Below, one piece after another: positions 31,458 through 42,249 of a stretch of 64,000 nt of DNA. The notes under the pieces are model-generated. The model was given only the letters and a program-made list of their open reading frames with translations. It did not search any database and had not been told where the DNA came from. Location: positions 9,450,001-9,514,000 of the forward strand of contig NC_081807.1 of NCBI RefSeq assembly GCF_030704535.1. The letters are read 5' to 3'. A program made the translations under genes and the position numbers. Source of the DNA: Vitis vinifera (Eukaryota; Streptophyta; Magnoliopsida; Vitales; Vitaceae). Each line of letters starts with the position of its first letter. Positions within the stretch are counted from its first letter, which is position 1.

Positions 31458-32907
31458 TGTTAGAAAAATTAGGTTAATCCAACCTATGATAATCACCCTA
31501 AAGGGGAGGTGAATAAGGTGATGGTCTTTTTTTTCAAAATTAAACTATGTGAATGCAAGAGACAATTATATGTAAGTATATAAACAAAACAATATAAAGA
31601 CAATTGCATATAAAGTAAAAGAGTAGGGAAGAGAGAATGCAAACACAAGATTTTATAGTGGTTCGACGCAACCCGACCTACATCCACTCTCCTCTAACTT
31701 CAATCCGAAGCTTGAGGTTCTACTAATTTAAGGCTTCCAAACCAAACCTTCAAGCAATACAATTGGATTATGGTTCTAATCCACCCTCTTGGACTTTTGG
31801 CTCCAAGCACTCTTTATAAACCTCAAGAGATGTCTCACTCTTGAATAACTCTTCAAGTGATACCCTACACTTCTTCCTCTCAAATATATACAAATAATTG
31901 ATCTCACAAAATCGTAGTACAAAAACTTTAAGCTCAAATGATACAAGAAAACTAGGATTGAATGATGCATTAAAGATATGCAAGTTTTAGAATAATGGTA
32001 CACTCAAAACACTCTTTCAAGGCTCAAATATATTCAAGAAAGGTTTGGGAAGGTTAAGCTCATGAAACAATGAAGATTAGAACCTTTTTATAGAAGAAAA
32101 AAGTCAAACTAGCCGTTGGGGGTTCGATCGGTCGAGTTGGGGGTCGATTGGTTGACTAGCCGTTAGCATTTAATACTTGACAGGTGACCATTGGACCTCA
32201 ACTGGACCTCGACCGGACTTCAACTGGTTGAGGCTCAACCTTGACCAGTTGAACAACCGTTTTAGAAGAAAGAAAAAGTTTTTTGCACCCTCGATTGGTT
32301 GAACTGGGGGTCGACCCGGACCTTGACCAGTTGAGCTGGGGGTCGACCCAGACCTCAATCAGTTGAGTTGGGGGTCGACCTAGACCTAGACCAGTTGAGC
32401 TGGGGGTCGACCCAGACCTCAATCAGTTGAGTTGGGGGTCGCCCTAGACCTAGACCGGTTGAGCTAGGGGTCGACCGGTTCTTCATCTGATTCAACTAGT
32501 TGAGCCGTTTTTTGGCTCAACAATCAACTTTTTCAATTTAAAACTTTTTAAACAAGTTTGAAAAACATTTGACACAAGGTTTTAGTTGAAAACATAAAAT
32601 CATCAAATTTTTAAAATATTTAAAACAAAATAACTCTTGGATGATTTTTGTGCATAAGTAAATAATGTAATGCATAAAAATCCAAATGCACCAACAACTT
32701 TACAAAGAGATCTTATGAAGCTTGGGTCTTGAAAAACACTTCTCTTTGATGTGGTCTTCTTCTTTATGATTTTTCCTTGGCTTGATTTGTCTTTGTGATT
32801 GCCACTTTGGAAATCATCTTGCCTAATCACACTTGAAATATAATCATTAGTTCTAAACCTTATTTTGTTATCATCAAAATCGAGATTAACTAAACCTTGG
32901 TTTCACA
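31458..32907. mobile_element. Solo LTR, 1450 bp, with perfect 5-bp TSD
   Basis: It begins tgttag and ends ttcaca, the TG...CA form of retrotransposon LTRs. The flanks are ggatg on both sides (31453-31457 and 32908-32912). No internal coding region, primer-binding site or second LTR is present, so this is a solo LTR left by LTR-LTR recombination. A second copy, interrupted by a Copia element, lies at 49252-53937. Shared blocks include gtggttcgacgcaacccgac and accttattttgttatcatc. It carries a 32-bp minisatellite at 32287-32478. The parent family could not be identified. Confidence 0.8.
32287..32478. repeat. 32-bp minisatellite inside the solo LTR
   Basis: Six head-to-tail units of 32 bp start at about 32287, 32319, 32351, 32383, 32415 and 32447. 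Each contains a cagttgag(c/t)tgggggtcgacc core. Two variants alternate (gaccagttgagct and aatcagttgagtt), suggesting a 64-bp higher-order unit. Similar gaccggttgaacc words occur in the other LTR copy around 50070-50125, without the ordered array. Confidence 0.8.
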
Positions 32908-32912
32908 GGATG

Positions 32913-35661
32913 AAATATAATGAAATAGAGCCACTTTGAGGTTCCCAATGAAATGAGGCATGGAACGGAGCCTCTACAAAGAAGTTTCAGGAGTTACGAA
33001 GGAAGCTTCGAGCTCATATTGATCATGGGTTGAGAATGGGAATGAAACTTTATGAGATCTAATCTCCCGTTGTTCCTCAGTGGCTCAGTGGTTAACTGAC
33101 TAATCATATGTTAGAATCATATTTGGGGAGATTTGATTAATTCTGAATTCTTTAATTTAGAATGAAAGGGTTAGCTTTGACTGTTAAGAGTATGTAACCC
33201 GTTCCCTATCCTAGTTGAACCTAATGGCTATGTTGGCCCTCTAACTCCTATTTAAAGGTTCCATGCTTCAAGTATTGATGAGAGGAGAATTCCAAAGCTT
33301 TATTGAAATATTCATTTGAGTCTTGAGGGCACTTTGAGCCAAATTCTTGCATATCATTTAGTGCAATTTTGTTGCTAATATTCTTGTATTCTTTAAGCCA
33401 AAATTGTAAACAAGAAATTCCATTCAATAAATTTACTCATTGTATCCTTATAAAAGGAGAATTTAACGTGACGTTTACTTTTTTGGTTGAATAACAAAAA
33501 TTAAATATTTTGATTTTTTATATTAACCTAAAAATAACTTGTTGATACAAACTAATATAATTAAAGTAAACTTGTTATTAATAGGTTCAGTTTAATTATG
33601 TTAATTGATATCAATAAGTTATTTTTAGTTGAATAAAAAAAGTTAAATATTCAAAAAACAAACACTACCTAAGTCTCATAAAACACTAGAAATTCTTAGA
33701 TGTCGAATGTCACATGAAAAATTGTTCAAAAATGAAGTATCTCTTGAGAATTTTTGAAAGTTCCTTGTAACTAATAATTCAAATGTAAAATTCAAAGACT
33801 AGAGTTGAAAGTATAGACTTAGTATAATATTGACTTTGCGTCAGAAGAATATAAATCACCGTGTAATTTTTCTACCATTCTCTTTTTACATTTCGACTTT
33901 TTTACTATTGCTCATAAAAACATCACTTTCCCACAACCAAATATAGAATTAAAATTGAGATAGTCAAGTGTAAATTAATGTTGTATTATTATTAAAATAA
34001 GAAAAAAAAAACCATCGATTGTTTTAAGTTCGAGTCTTATTTTTAGATATTTTGCCCAAAATGGAAATTCAAAAAGTTTCATCTTTATATGAAATATAGA
34101 GTGTAAATGACATTTTTTTCATTAATTTTCTGTTCAGATGTTAAGCAAAATTAAATTTATTCATATTTAAAATAAGATAAAAATGAAAAATTCTATAGTA
34201 TTGTAGGAGGTTTTCTAAAAAAATAAATAAATATTTTTTTTTTGCTTCAAATACACCACTTAAAAACAAGTTAATGAACTTTAACTTTTTTTTTTTTTTA
34301 AATATTTTCTTAATGAGCAAACATAATTGGAAATCTTAAATTTTTATCCAATTACCAATTTTTCTAATAATTACATAATTGGTTTTTAAATAATTTTTAT
34401 TATTTTAACAAATTATGGTTTTTTGAAACATTTAGAAATATGTTAAATTGCCTTTTTTTCTTCAAGTTATTAGTTTTCAAAATTATATAAAAGAAAAAGA
34501 AATAAAATAATTAATTTTAGAGATATTTTTTTTGTATAAAATAAATAGATTTAATACTTAACTATATTTCTTACTTAATAAAAATAATAACTTTGTGTTT
34601 ATTTGGATATTTCTTGTTTAAAAACAATAGTACTAACTTGTATATAAAATATATGAATTTTTAGAGGAGACATTGAAAAAATAATAATTTAATTTAAAAA
34701 ATAGAAGTATTAAAAAAAAAATAGGTAATTTTTAAGGATGGAAATTTTTATATAAGATTTTTTTTTTACTTTTTATATAAAAATTTTTATCTTTAAAAAC
34801 CAAAATTAAGAAGTGAATCCAAACAAATCCTTACCATTTAACTAAAATTTGGACATCAATTAAAAACAAACAAATAACTTAAAGATTTAATGAAATCCAA
34901 TTCTATCCAAATTTAAATCAAATTCAAGTCTATTTAAATTTTAAATGAAGAAAATAAACATCACCTACATCTAACAATTGAACAAAGGTATAAAGAATGA
35001 TATCGGTCTCAAAATACAAAATATAAAAGACTTTATTTTAGGAATGTTGGTTTCTATTAGAAGGCACTTTTTGATGATATAAAGATACAAATTTTATATT
35101 TGGACAGTATTAAGAAAAGAAAAAATAAAGGAAAAAAAATTATCATATTTTGATTTACAATAAAAAATGAGAAAGAAAATTAAATATAATTTAATTAGAA
35201 AATTATGTATTTTAGTTTTTATTTGTTTATTTTTTTCTTTTACATTTTTTTTTTATTTTCTTTTCCTCCAAATTTCTACAAACCAAAAATAGCTAAGAAG
35301 CAAGACCTATAATAAGATATATTACAAGTGGCCTAACCAAAGCCTAGTCTCATAGGAAAAAGCCCATGATCCACCAAGATGGGAGTGTAGCCCCATTGGT
35401 CCCAAAGCATGTAACTGCAACTACCATCAAACCCAGAGGGAGACATATAGAGAGTCGCCAATTAAAATTCTGAGAGCCACATTCATTTGGGAAGATAGGA
35501 TAAAACAAATATGCCACACAAATCTATTAATATATCATCCATTATTCTTCTCATTTATCCATTTCCACTTTCTCTTTTCTCTTTAAATCCACTCACTCAT
35601 CACATATATTCTTCTTTGTTATACACACCATCCCACTTCAACTCTTTGGAACAACTCAGAG
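32913..35661. other. Intergenic, upstream of malate dehydrogenase
   Basis: It contains a MITE at 33467-33669 and long A+T-rich stretches (33900-35270) without a usable frame. The last 150 bp before 35662 are pyrimidine-rich (ctcttttctctttaaatcc) and probably form the core promoter and 5' UTR of the malate dehydrogenase gene. Confidence 0.4.
33467..33669. mobile_element. Tourist-like MITE, 203 bp
   Basis: The left end cgtgacgtttacttttttgg and the complement of the right end ggtagtgtttgttttttg are related, and taa flanks both sides (33464-33466 and 33670-33672). The interior folds back (aaaaataacttgttgata against aataagttatttttag). The terminal motif resembles that of the 46138-46414 element. 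Confidence 0.6.
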
Positions 35662-38140
35662 ATGCAGCCCACTGCAGAGGCTAATCAGCGCATTGCAAGG
35701 CTCTCAGCTCACCTCTACCCTTCAGTTCGCCAGGTTTTCCATCTGGGTTTCTCTTTTCTTTTCAGTTAATGATGATTTTGTATGGAAATTTCCTGTATTC
35801 TTATCTTCCATTTGATGAATGAATCTGGGTATGTGGATTTTGACGTTTGATTTTTGTGCTGATTATGCTATGAAAGATGGAGGAGAGTTCGGTATTGAGG
35901 CGGGCGAATTGCAGAGCGAAAGGTGGAGCGCCAGGATTCAAAGTAGCTATACTGGGTGCTGCAGGAGGCATTGGGCAGCCACTTGCAATGCTGATGAAGA
36001 TGAATCCACTTGTGTCAGTTCTCCATCTCTATGATGTTGTCAATGCCCCTGGTGTCACTGCTGATATCAGTCATATGGACACTGGTGCTGTGGTATTCTT
36101 CTTTTCATCTTCACTAACAAATTTGTTGTCTGTGTTGGAAAGTGAACTGAATTTTTTTAGTCAAAATTGGGATTTGATGGTATCTTGCCATATGTTTGCT
36201 GACAAATTCTGGGAAAAATAAAAAAACTTGTGTTTTCTGTTTTCTGTTTGGTTTCTTAGAAATAAGAAGCTCAGCATAACCTAATAGTTCTAATCCCAGT
36301 TGAATGGAGTTCATTGTTCTAGTTTTTTAAGATTCATCTTTTCCTATATTTTCTTGGCAACCAAATGGGGGAATTTATCTTCTCTTCATGATTAGCCATG
36401 TTGCAACTAAAATTCCATCTTGGGGTTCCTAGGTGAGGGGCTTTTTAGGGCAACCACAGCTTGAGAGTGCTCTTACAGGCATGGACCTGGTCATTATTCC
36501 TGCTGGTGTTCCAAGAAAGCCAGGAATGACAAGGGATGATCTTTTCAACATCAATGCTGGGATTGTCAGGACTCTTTGTGAAGGGATTGCAAAGTGCTGC
36601 CCCAATGCGATTGTCAACTTGATCAGTAACCCAGTGAACTCCACAGTTCCTATTGCAGCTGAGGTTTTCAAGAAAGCCGGCACTTACGATCCAAAGCGAC
36701 TCCTGGGAGTCACAATGCTTGATGTTGTGAGGGCCAACACCTTTGTGGTATGTAACAATATCAAGGATTCCATGGTTTTTGTTTCTATCAGTTTCATTAT
36801 ACTTGAAGATACTGTTGACAGCGAAATATATGCTAGTTTGTGTAGTATCAAGTAAGGGCAGCTCTAACAGTAGTATTTTAAACTGGGTTTTTATTTGTTT
36901 TCCTTGCAGGCTGAGGTTTTGGGACTTGATCCTAGGGAAGTTGATGTCCCAGTTGTTGGAGGTCATTCTGGGGTGACAATTTTGCCTCTTCTATCACAGG
37001 TCTAACAGAGCATACTTCCATTTCAACCTTTCTAACCCTGCCTTTGAGCAATCTAGTATATTATATATAGAAAAATGGCTTTCAAACAAGTGGCCAACTA
37101 GGTATCATTCTCTGCAGGTTAAGCCTCCTTGTTCCTTCACCCCAGAAGAAACTCAGTACCTGACAAATCGCATTCAGAATGGTGGAACAGAAGTTGTTGA
37201 GGTAATTTGCTTATTTCATTTTCTTGGATTGGTGACCCTTGTTCTATCCAAATATCTGATACAATTTAGGCTTATAGTCTTACTAATTATTGGATATTCC
37301 TTTTATAATATCTTGAATTTCCAGTGTACTACTATTTGCTGGGATGCTTGTTATCTATTTTCCGTCTATTAAGTGAACAATGTCTATCTGTTTCAACTTA
37401 TTTGTTCATCACATCATATGGACTTGGTTGTTTACCACATCTGGGCACCATACTGATGACTCAGTATTGGTGGCTTCAAAATATTTGGGCTAAGATTATC
37501 AATATCATTATTGGTGTTTGCAGGCAAAAGCTGGGGCCGGCTCTGCAACACTGTCCATGGTTAGCCTTATTCATTTACTCAGATGTTTATTTCAATTTGT
37601 GATCTTCATTACAAATCCTAAAGCTTCTAATTCTGATCGGTACATGTACTTTGCAATTAAAAAAAAATAAAATACCAAAATGCATAGGCATATGCAGCAG
37701 TTAAATTTGCAGATGCATGCCTTAGGGGCCTGAGAGGAGATGCTGGGGTCGTGGAATGCACTTTTGTAGCTTCTCAGGTTGTTTTATTTTTTTGTGCCAT
37801 CCTCCACTTTATTTTCTGGGAAAACTTTCCTGAATTTGTAATGAAGTTGCAGTTTTTATAACAGGTGACAGAACTTCCATTCTTTGCAACCAAGGTACGA
37901 CTAGGCCGCAGTGGAGCAGAGGAGATCTACCAACTTGGACCTCTGAATGAGTATGAGAGGTAACAATGATATAATAACCATATTGAAATTGTCTCATTCT
38001 TTCATTGTGGAATGCAAAAGTATGAAGTAGTAGATGCAGTTTGTTCACTTGATGACTGTTTTAACAGGGTTGGGTTGGAGAAAGCAAAGAAGGAGCTGGC
38101 CGGGAGCATTGCGAAGGGAATTTCCTTTATCAGGAAATGA
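35662..38140 (+). CDS. Glyoxysomal (peroxisomal) NAD-malate dehydrogenase
   Basis: It interconverts malate and oxaloacetate with NAD(H), in the glyoxylate cycle and in peroxisomal redox export. Nine exons (35662-35733, 35877-36092, 36433-36747, 36910-36999, 37118-37201, 37524-37559, 37688-37777, 37865-37959, 38068-38140) splice at GT-AG sites to 356 aa, the normal family length. Residues 10-18, RIARLSAHL, fit the PTS2 import signal (R-L/I-x5-H-L). The NAD fold follows with [28 protein letters not shown] carries the substrate-binding arginines, [10 protein letters not shown] follows, and VVGGHSGVT carries the catalytic His. The first exon holds only the targeting leader, and exon 2 begins at a second ATG (35877) that would give a form without PTS2. 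The gene converges on the TIN1-type gene 842 bp downstream. Confidence 0.95.
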
Positions 38141-38982
38141 ATACTGTATGTAGATCGCATTAACCTCTCCCATAGTTGGCTTTTGTATCAACCTCCTTTT
38201 TTTCAAAATTATTAGTCTCTTGTATATGAAAATGGGTGGAATCGAAACTTCCCAGCATGCAATGCCAGCTGATATCATATTTTGCATGAAATTGTTCACA
38301 AGACTCATTGTTAGGATAAGGAACAATCTGAATAGCTAAATAAGGCTCTAAGAGGAGTAGCATTATGAATTCTGAAACATTCTGAATCTTAAAGTACCTC
38401 AGCAAATTACCATCCATCAAGATCAAACTCCAGAAAGCCATGTTTAAGATGTTCCAAGATCCATATTTGAGGGGAAAAACATCCAAACCGAGTTATCTCA
38501 TGAACAAGTAAAGAAAGGAAACTACCTGTTCATCCATGCACTAAAACATCATACTCATGATGAGATGAGAAACGAGGATCCCATTCCAAAAGAAAGTTAA
38601 TAGTCTCCAAGCAAAATTAGGCAGTTAAGCCTGCCTGATCTTCCGAACCTGCTGCGTGAAAGCCCGATAGGGCATTCTCCTTTAGATTTGATTGATTCTA
38701 GAGTCGCATTAGCTTGGAACATGGCCTTTTATATCATTGAGTTGCATCCACTGAGAACAACTTTCAGAATTTGAGAAAAAGGTTCATATCTCAGAATTTG
38801 AGAAATGGGTTCATGGTTTTAGGACACATCCTCAGTTATATTATGACTCATTGTCATTATATTATATATAGAGAAAAACACCCTTCTGAGAGGGTGTGGT
38901 ATACATTCAAGAAAAAAAAAGAAAAGAATTTATCTTTACAATTTCCTTGGCTAATCTGAACAAAAGCAACCCATTCAACAAA

Positions 38983-41169
38983 TCACAAGGTGAAAGGGTC
39001 AGAGGGAACATGAACGATAGGGATCTTGGACATGGTCGCATTGCCAGAGAGCACATTGGGCGCCACGGTATCCTCCCCAACAACAGGGTTAACTGGAACA
39101 ATCCTCTCTGGTACAACTTTATTGCCCTCAACCTTAGCAAGCACCTCAAAGTGCATCGTAACTGCCTTGGGCTTTGTCCTCCACTCAGGCAAGCCCTCCA
39201 GATTGAACCCATCTCCTTCTTTCAACTTCTTCTCCACCCCAAAGCCAATCTTCACAAATGTCTGAGCTGAGACGTCTGCCTTCAGCAGCCTGAAGGAGCC
39301 TTCCTTGGATGCCTTTGGACCCAGCAAAGATGCGAGCAGAGCCTCAAAACCAAGCAAATTAGAGTTGGAGCCGTTTATGAAAGCCAGAGGCCACATTGTA
39401 GTGAACTGAACTGGAGTCAGAAGGGCAGTGGCTTCTTCTTGGAGATCAACTGCTGGGAGGGTTTCAATGGTACTGGCTTTTGAGGGTAGTGATAGTTCCA
39501 CGAGGCCAGGTGCCAGGCGTTTAAGTTTGAGCCTGTTACTGGAAGATGATGATGCTGATGGGGAGGGAGATGTGAGGGAGGTTGGGCCAACAATGCGGAG
39601 AGAAAGGAGTGGCTCCCCTTGAGTACGAGCAGCATGGCGAAGACGTTCAGCCAGAGCTAGGATTCCCGAGGCAAAACCATTATTGCTTCTGTTGAAAGGA
39701 AGTGGGAGATCAATTGGGTGGCGGAGGCTAACAGATCTAGCACCCTTGACAGTTACCACAGCACCGTCTGCTAATATTACTTTCTTTAGCTCACCGGCAT
39801 CCACATCATGCTACAAAAACAGAGGAACAAACAAAATGAATAATCAATGCAGCAATATTAGGTCAATCATGTAGTATTCTCATTTCCTGAAATGTTTGAC
39901 TAAAATATTACAATGTTCAGAAATAATTCAATTGAAATTTGCCAATTCTAATGTTTGAACCTTTAAAATCCATAATGGAAGGAAATCGGGAAGATTTGAA
40001 GGGATTTGCATACAGATCTAAATCCCACACAGGTATGATAAAATTAAGTTGAAATTCAAACAAAGACTTAAAATTTTTCCAAATTTGTCTGGATTCATTC
40101 AAGTTGAAACTCTTTGCAGTGTCAAACATTTCTCCCTTTCAGGCTTTGGGTTTTAAAAAGGGTGTCAATTTTTTGCTAATGGTTTTTATAATTTCATACA
40201 AAAATCATTGTCTGCAGTGTGATGAGATTATCCTAAACTTCACAATATCCCAATAAATGAATAATTTATTTCCAAATAATTATCCTAAACCTCACAATAT
40301 CCCAACAAATGAATAATTTGGAGGAAAAGGAAAACAGCCAAATTGAAATTTGCAAATCCCAGTGTTCAAAACTTGACATGAAGATATTTGAATACATGTT
40401 CAAACTCTGGCAAGAGTTGATATATTTCAAATTAACACTAGAAATTTCAACTTCCTTACCATTCAGGTGAATTCATGCTCAAATTATGCACAAGTTTCTT
40501 TTCGTTTCAATTCTTTCTTTATTCCAAACAGAGTATTAATCGTCTCTTAATGATTTTTAGAGATAAAATTTAACATATCTTAGTCCATATTAAAAAAAAC
40601 TTTACCGGCAGCGAAATCCGCATATCCTTGGCATCTTGAATCCAGAGCTCCATGGGTCCGGCCAACTGAAACGGGGCCAAAACCGGCAATCTTTTCTCCG
40701 ATTTCCTCGGGACCAAGCCATTTTCGTTGTCCTGATCCACACGAAATATCGGCAAATCCACGTACTCCCAGCGGTTCACATCCTCAAGAAGCTTAATCGG
40801 AAGAACCTTGTTATCAATCTCAACATTGAACTCGTACGCCACCGAATGCCCCACCAACGCGTCTCTTAGATCGAACCCCGATACCTTCAAATCCTCCGAC
40901 TGAAACCCTAGCCCCTTCACAATCGCGTCCTTCAAATCCTAAAAACATAAAGAAGAAAGCCAAAATCCAAATCAAATCCAACACAAAATTACAAATTTAG
41001 CTGTTTGGGTGCTGAGAAAATTGAAGAAAAACATAAAATCGGAATTGCCGCTTACAGAAAAGGCTTTGGGGGAGGGGGGATTGAAATCTTGAGACGAAAT
41101 CAAGGCCTTGGTTGAGGATGAAAAAACCATGAGAGAGAGCAGAAAGAAAATTAGGGTTTGGGGAGCCAT
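38983..41169 (-). CDS. TIN1: TIN1-type (tunicamycin-induced 1) secretory-pathway protein
   Basis: Three exons, 41056-41169, 40606-40938 and 38983-39810, splice in frame to 424 aa. The N-terminus (MAPQTLIFFLLSLMVFSSS) is a clear signal peptide, so the protein enters the ER. I see no membrane helix, HDEL/KDEL tail or catalytic motif; the C-terminus is VPSDPFTL. Residues 39-149 and 150-424 are smooth globular sequence, with a Ser-rich patch (about residues 227-237, SPSPSASSSSS). From memory it resembles the plant-specific Arabidopsis TIN1 family, whose founding gene is induced by tunicamycin and ER stress; the length agrees. The biochemical role is not known to me. Intron 2 contains a 52-bp tandem repeat near 40231-40330. 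The upstream region has a duplicated block with TGACGTGG motifs, consistent with ER-stress control by bZIP factors. Confidence 0.8.
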
Positions 41170-41319
41170 ATCGCAGATTGTAGTCGGGAGAAAGGAGGAT
41201 GGATTGTAGAGAGAAACAAGAAAAAAAAAAAGAGAGAGAGAATTAGGAAAACACACGGAGGAAAGTCCTGGAATCTTGGACGTTGGGTTTCTTTGTTTGT
41301 TGAGGGGGGCGGTTGTTTC

Positions 41320-41327
41320 TGACGTGG
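41320..41327 (+). promoter_or_regulatory. UPRE-like TGACGTGG, site 1
   Basis: TGACGTGG matches the ACGT-core UPR element bound by bZIP factors of the bZIP28/bZIP60 (ATF6/XBP1) type. It lies about 150 bp upstream of the TIN1-type ATG, within duplication unit A. The function is inferred from the motif and the gene family. Confidence 0.5.
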
Positions 41328-41452
41328 AAGAATTTGGACCAATGGGAGTGGACAAAATGATATCAGAGATGAAGACGATTGGCTGGACAGCCTGGACTTC
41401 GTTGGCTCTTGGACGTTGGGTTTCTTTGTTTGTTGTAGCGGGCGGTTGTGGC

Positions 41453-41460
41453 TGACGTGG
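41453..41460 (+). promoter_or_regulatory. UPRE-like TGACGTGG, site 2
   Basis: Same octamer in duplication unit B, 133 bp from site 1, and so created by the duplication. Confidence 0.5.
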
Positions 41461-41544
41461 AAAGATTTGGCCCAATGGGAGTGGACAAAATGATATCAGA
41501 GATGAAGACGATTGGCTGGGCTTCGTTGGTGAGAGGAATGCAGG

Positions 41545-41552
41545 TGACGTGG
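41545..41552 (+). promoter_or_regulatory. UPRE-like TGACGTGG, site 3
   Basis: A third copy of the octamer lies outside the duplicated block, between it and the tRNA gene. Its flanks (caggTGACGTGGaatt) differ from sites 1 and 2, so it arose independently. Confidence 0.45.
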
Positions 41553-41632
41553 AATTATCACGCCGTTTTTTAGCGGTGGGTTGAGAACTGGTAACGACGT
41601 CGTTTAAAGAGGAAAGGTCCCAAAGACAAAAC

Positions 41633-41638
41633 AAAAAA
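41633..41638 (-). terminator. Pol III terminator of tRNA-Val
   Basis: Six T residues on the minus strand, five nucleotides past the mature 3' end of the tRNA. Confidence 0.8.
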
Positions 41639-41643
41639 TTTCA

Positions 41644-41717
41644 TGGCGTCGCCCGGACTTGAACCGGAGACCTTCAGTGTGTTAGACTGACGTGATAACC
41701 AACTACACCACGACACC
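41644..41717 (-). tRNA. tRNA-Val (anticodon AAC)
   Basis: The 74-nt sequence folds as a full cloverleaf. The acceptor stem is GGTGTCG/CGACGCC with discriminator A. The D-arm contains TAGTTGGTTATCA, the anticodon stem is TCAGT/ACTGA with loop CTAACAC, and the T-arm is CCGG-TTCAAGT-CCGG. The loop places AAC at positions 34-36, reading valine codons. There is no intron, and CCA is not encoded, as in eukaryotes. Upstream are a TATATAA (41741-41747, about 25-30 nt before the start) and a CAA about 4-6 nt before it, both usual for plant tRNA genes. A T6 run at 41633-41638 just past the 3' end is a good Pol III terminator. Confidence 0.96.
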
Positions 41718-41983
41718 ATTTGAAGCTTAAAGCTTAGTATTATATAATTTCAAGCTTAAAATATTTAATATTATAATATAATTATTAAATCATAAAATTT
41801 AAAATTAAATATATATTAATTCCTAAATAAAATCAAATTTTTTTTTTATCTTTTTATTAAATTAAATTAATTTAAAATTTTTGAAAAAAAATATCTTGAT
41901 TCACTTCAAATCTATTCAATTTTTCTGGGTTGAAAGATATATAAAAGATGTTACATTCAATAATTTTTATTATTATCTATTTA

Positions 41984-42246
41984 ACATGTTTTTTGATTTC
42001 TCATTTCAGATAATTGGTTATTTATTTGTTAATTTATTGCTTATTTCTTATTTTTTTTACTGAACAAGAAAATCCAAAATATTTGTTTTTTTCTAAATAC
42101 TAAAAATATCCAATTGGTTTATTTTATTTTATTTCTTAGTATTTAATAAAAATAAAATATTAAAAAACAATCAACTTAATACTTAATACTATTAATTATT
42201 ATTTAGTTTTAATTTCTATTTAAAATTAAGTTAAAAAAAGGCCACC
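41984..42246. mobile_element. Tourist-like MITE, diverged copy
   Basis: tta flanks both sides (41981-41983 and 42247-42249). The interior closely follows the element at 46138-46414, for example ttaatacttaatactatta and tttaaaattaagttaaaaa, while the terminal repeats (right end aaaggccacc) are more decayed. Confidence 0.6.
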
Positions 42247-42249
42247 TTA

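Larger units (their letters stand above)
41275..41525. repeat. Tandem duplication upstream of TIN1-type gene
   Basis: Unit A (41275-41407) and unit B (41408-41525) both start cttggacgttgggtttcttt and share ccaatgggagtggacaaaat and atatcagagatgaagacgat. Unit B lacks about 10 bp near its end. Each unit carries one TGACGTGG. The block starts about 106 bp before the TIN1-type ATG on the minus strand, so it probably overlaps the core and proximal promoter. Confidence 0.85.

Noticed and set aside
31768..32422. Overlapping short frames with repeated PSSTGQGP/VDPQLNWSR-like peptides
   Set aside because: The repeats come from the 32-bp minisatellite in the solo LTR, not from a repeat protein.
33070..33110. 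tRNA-like phrase tggctcagtggttaa
   Set aside because: It resembles an A-box, but no B-box or stem follows at the right distance.
36445..36966. 173-codon open frame opposite malate dehydrogenase exons 3-4
   Set aside because: It is the antisense shadow of a well-supported coding exon and shows no family motifs.
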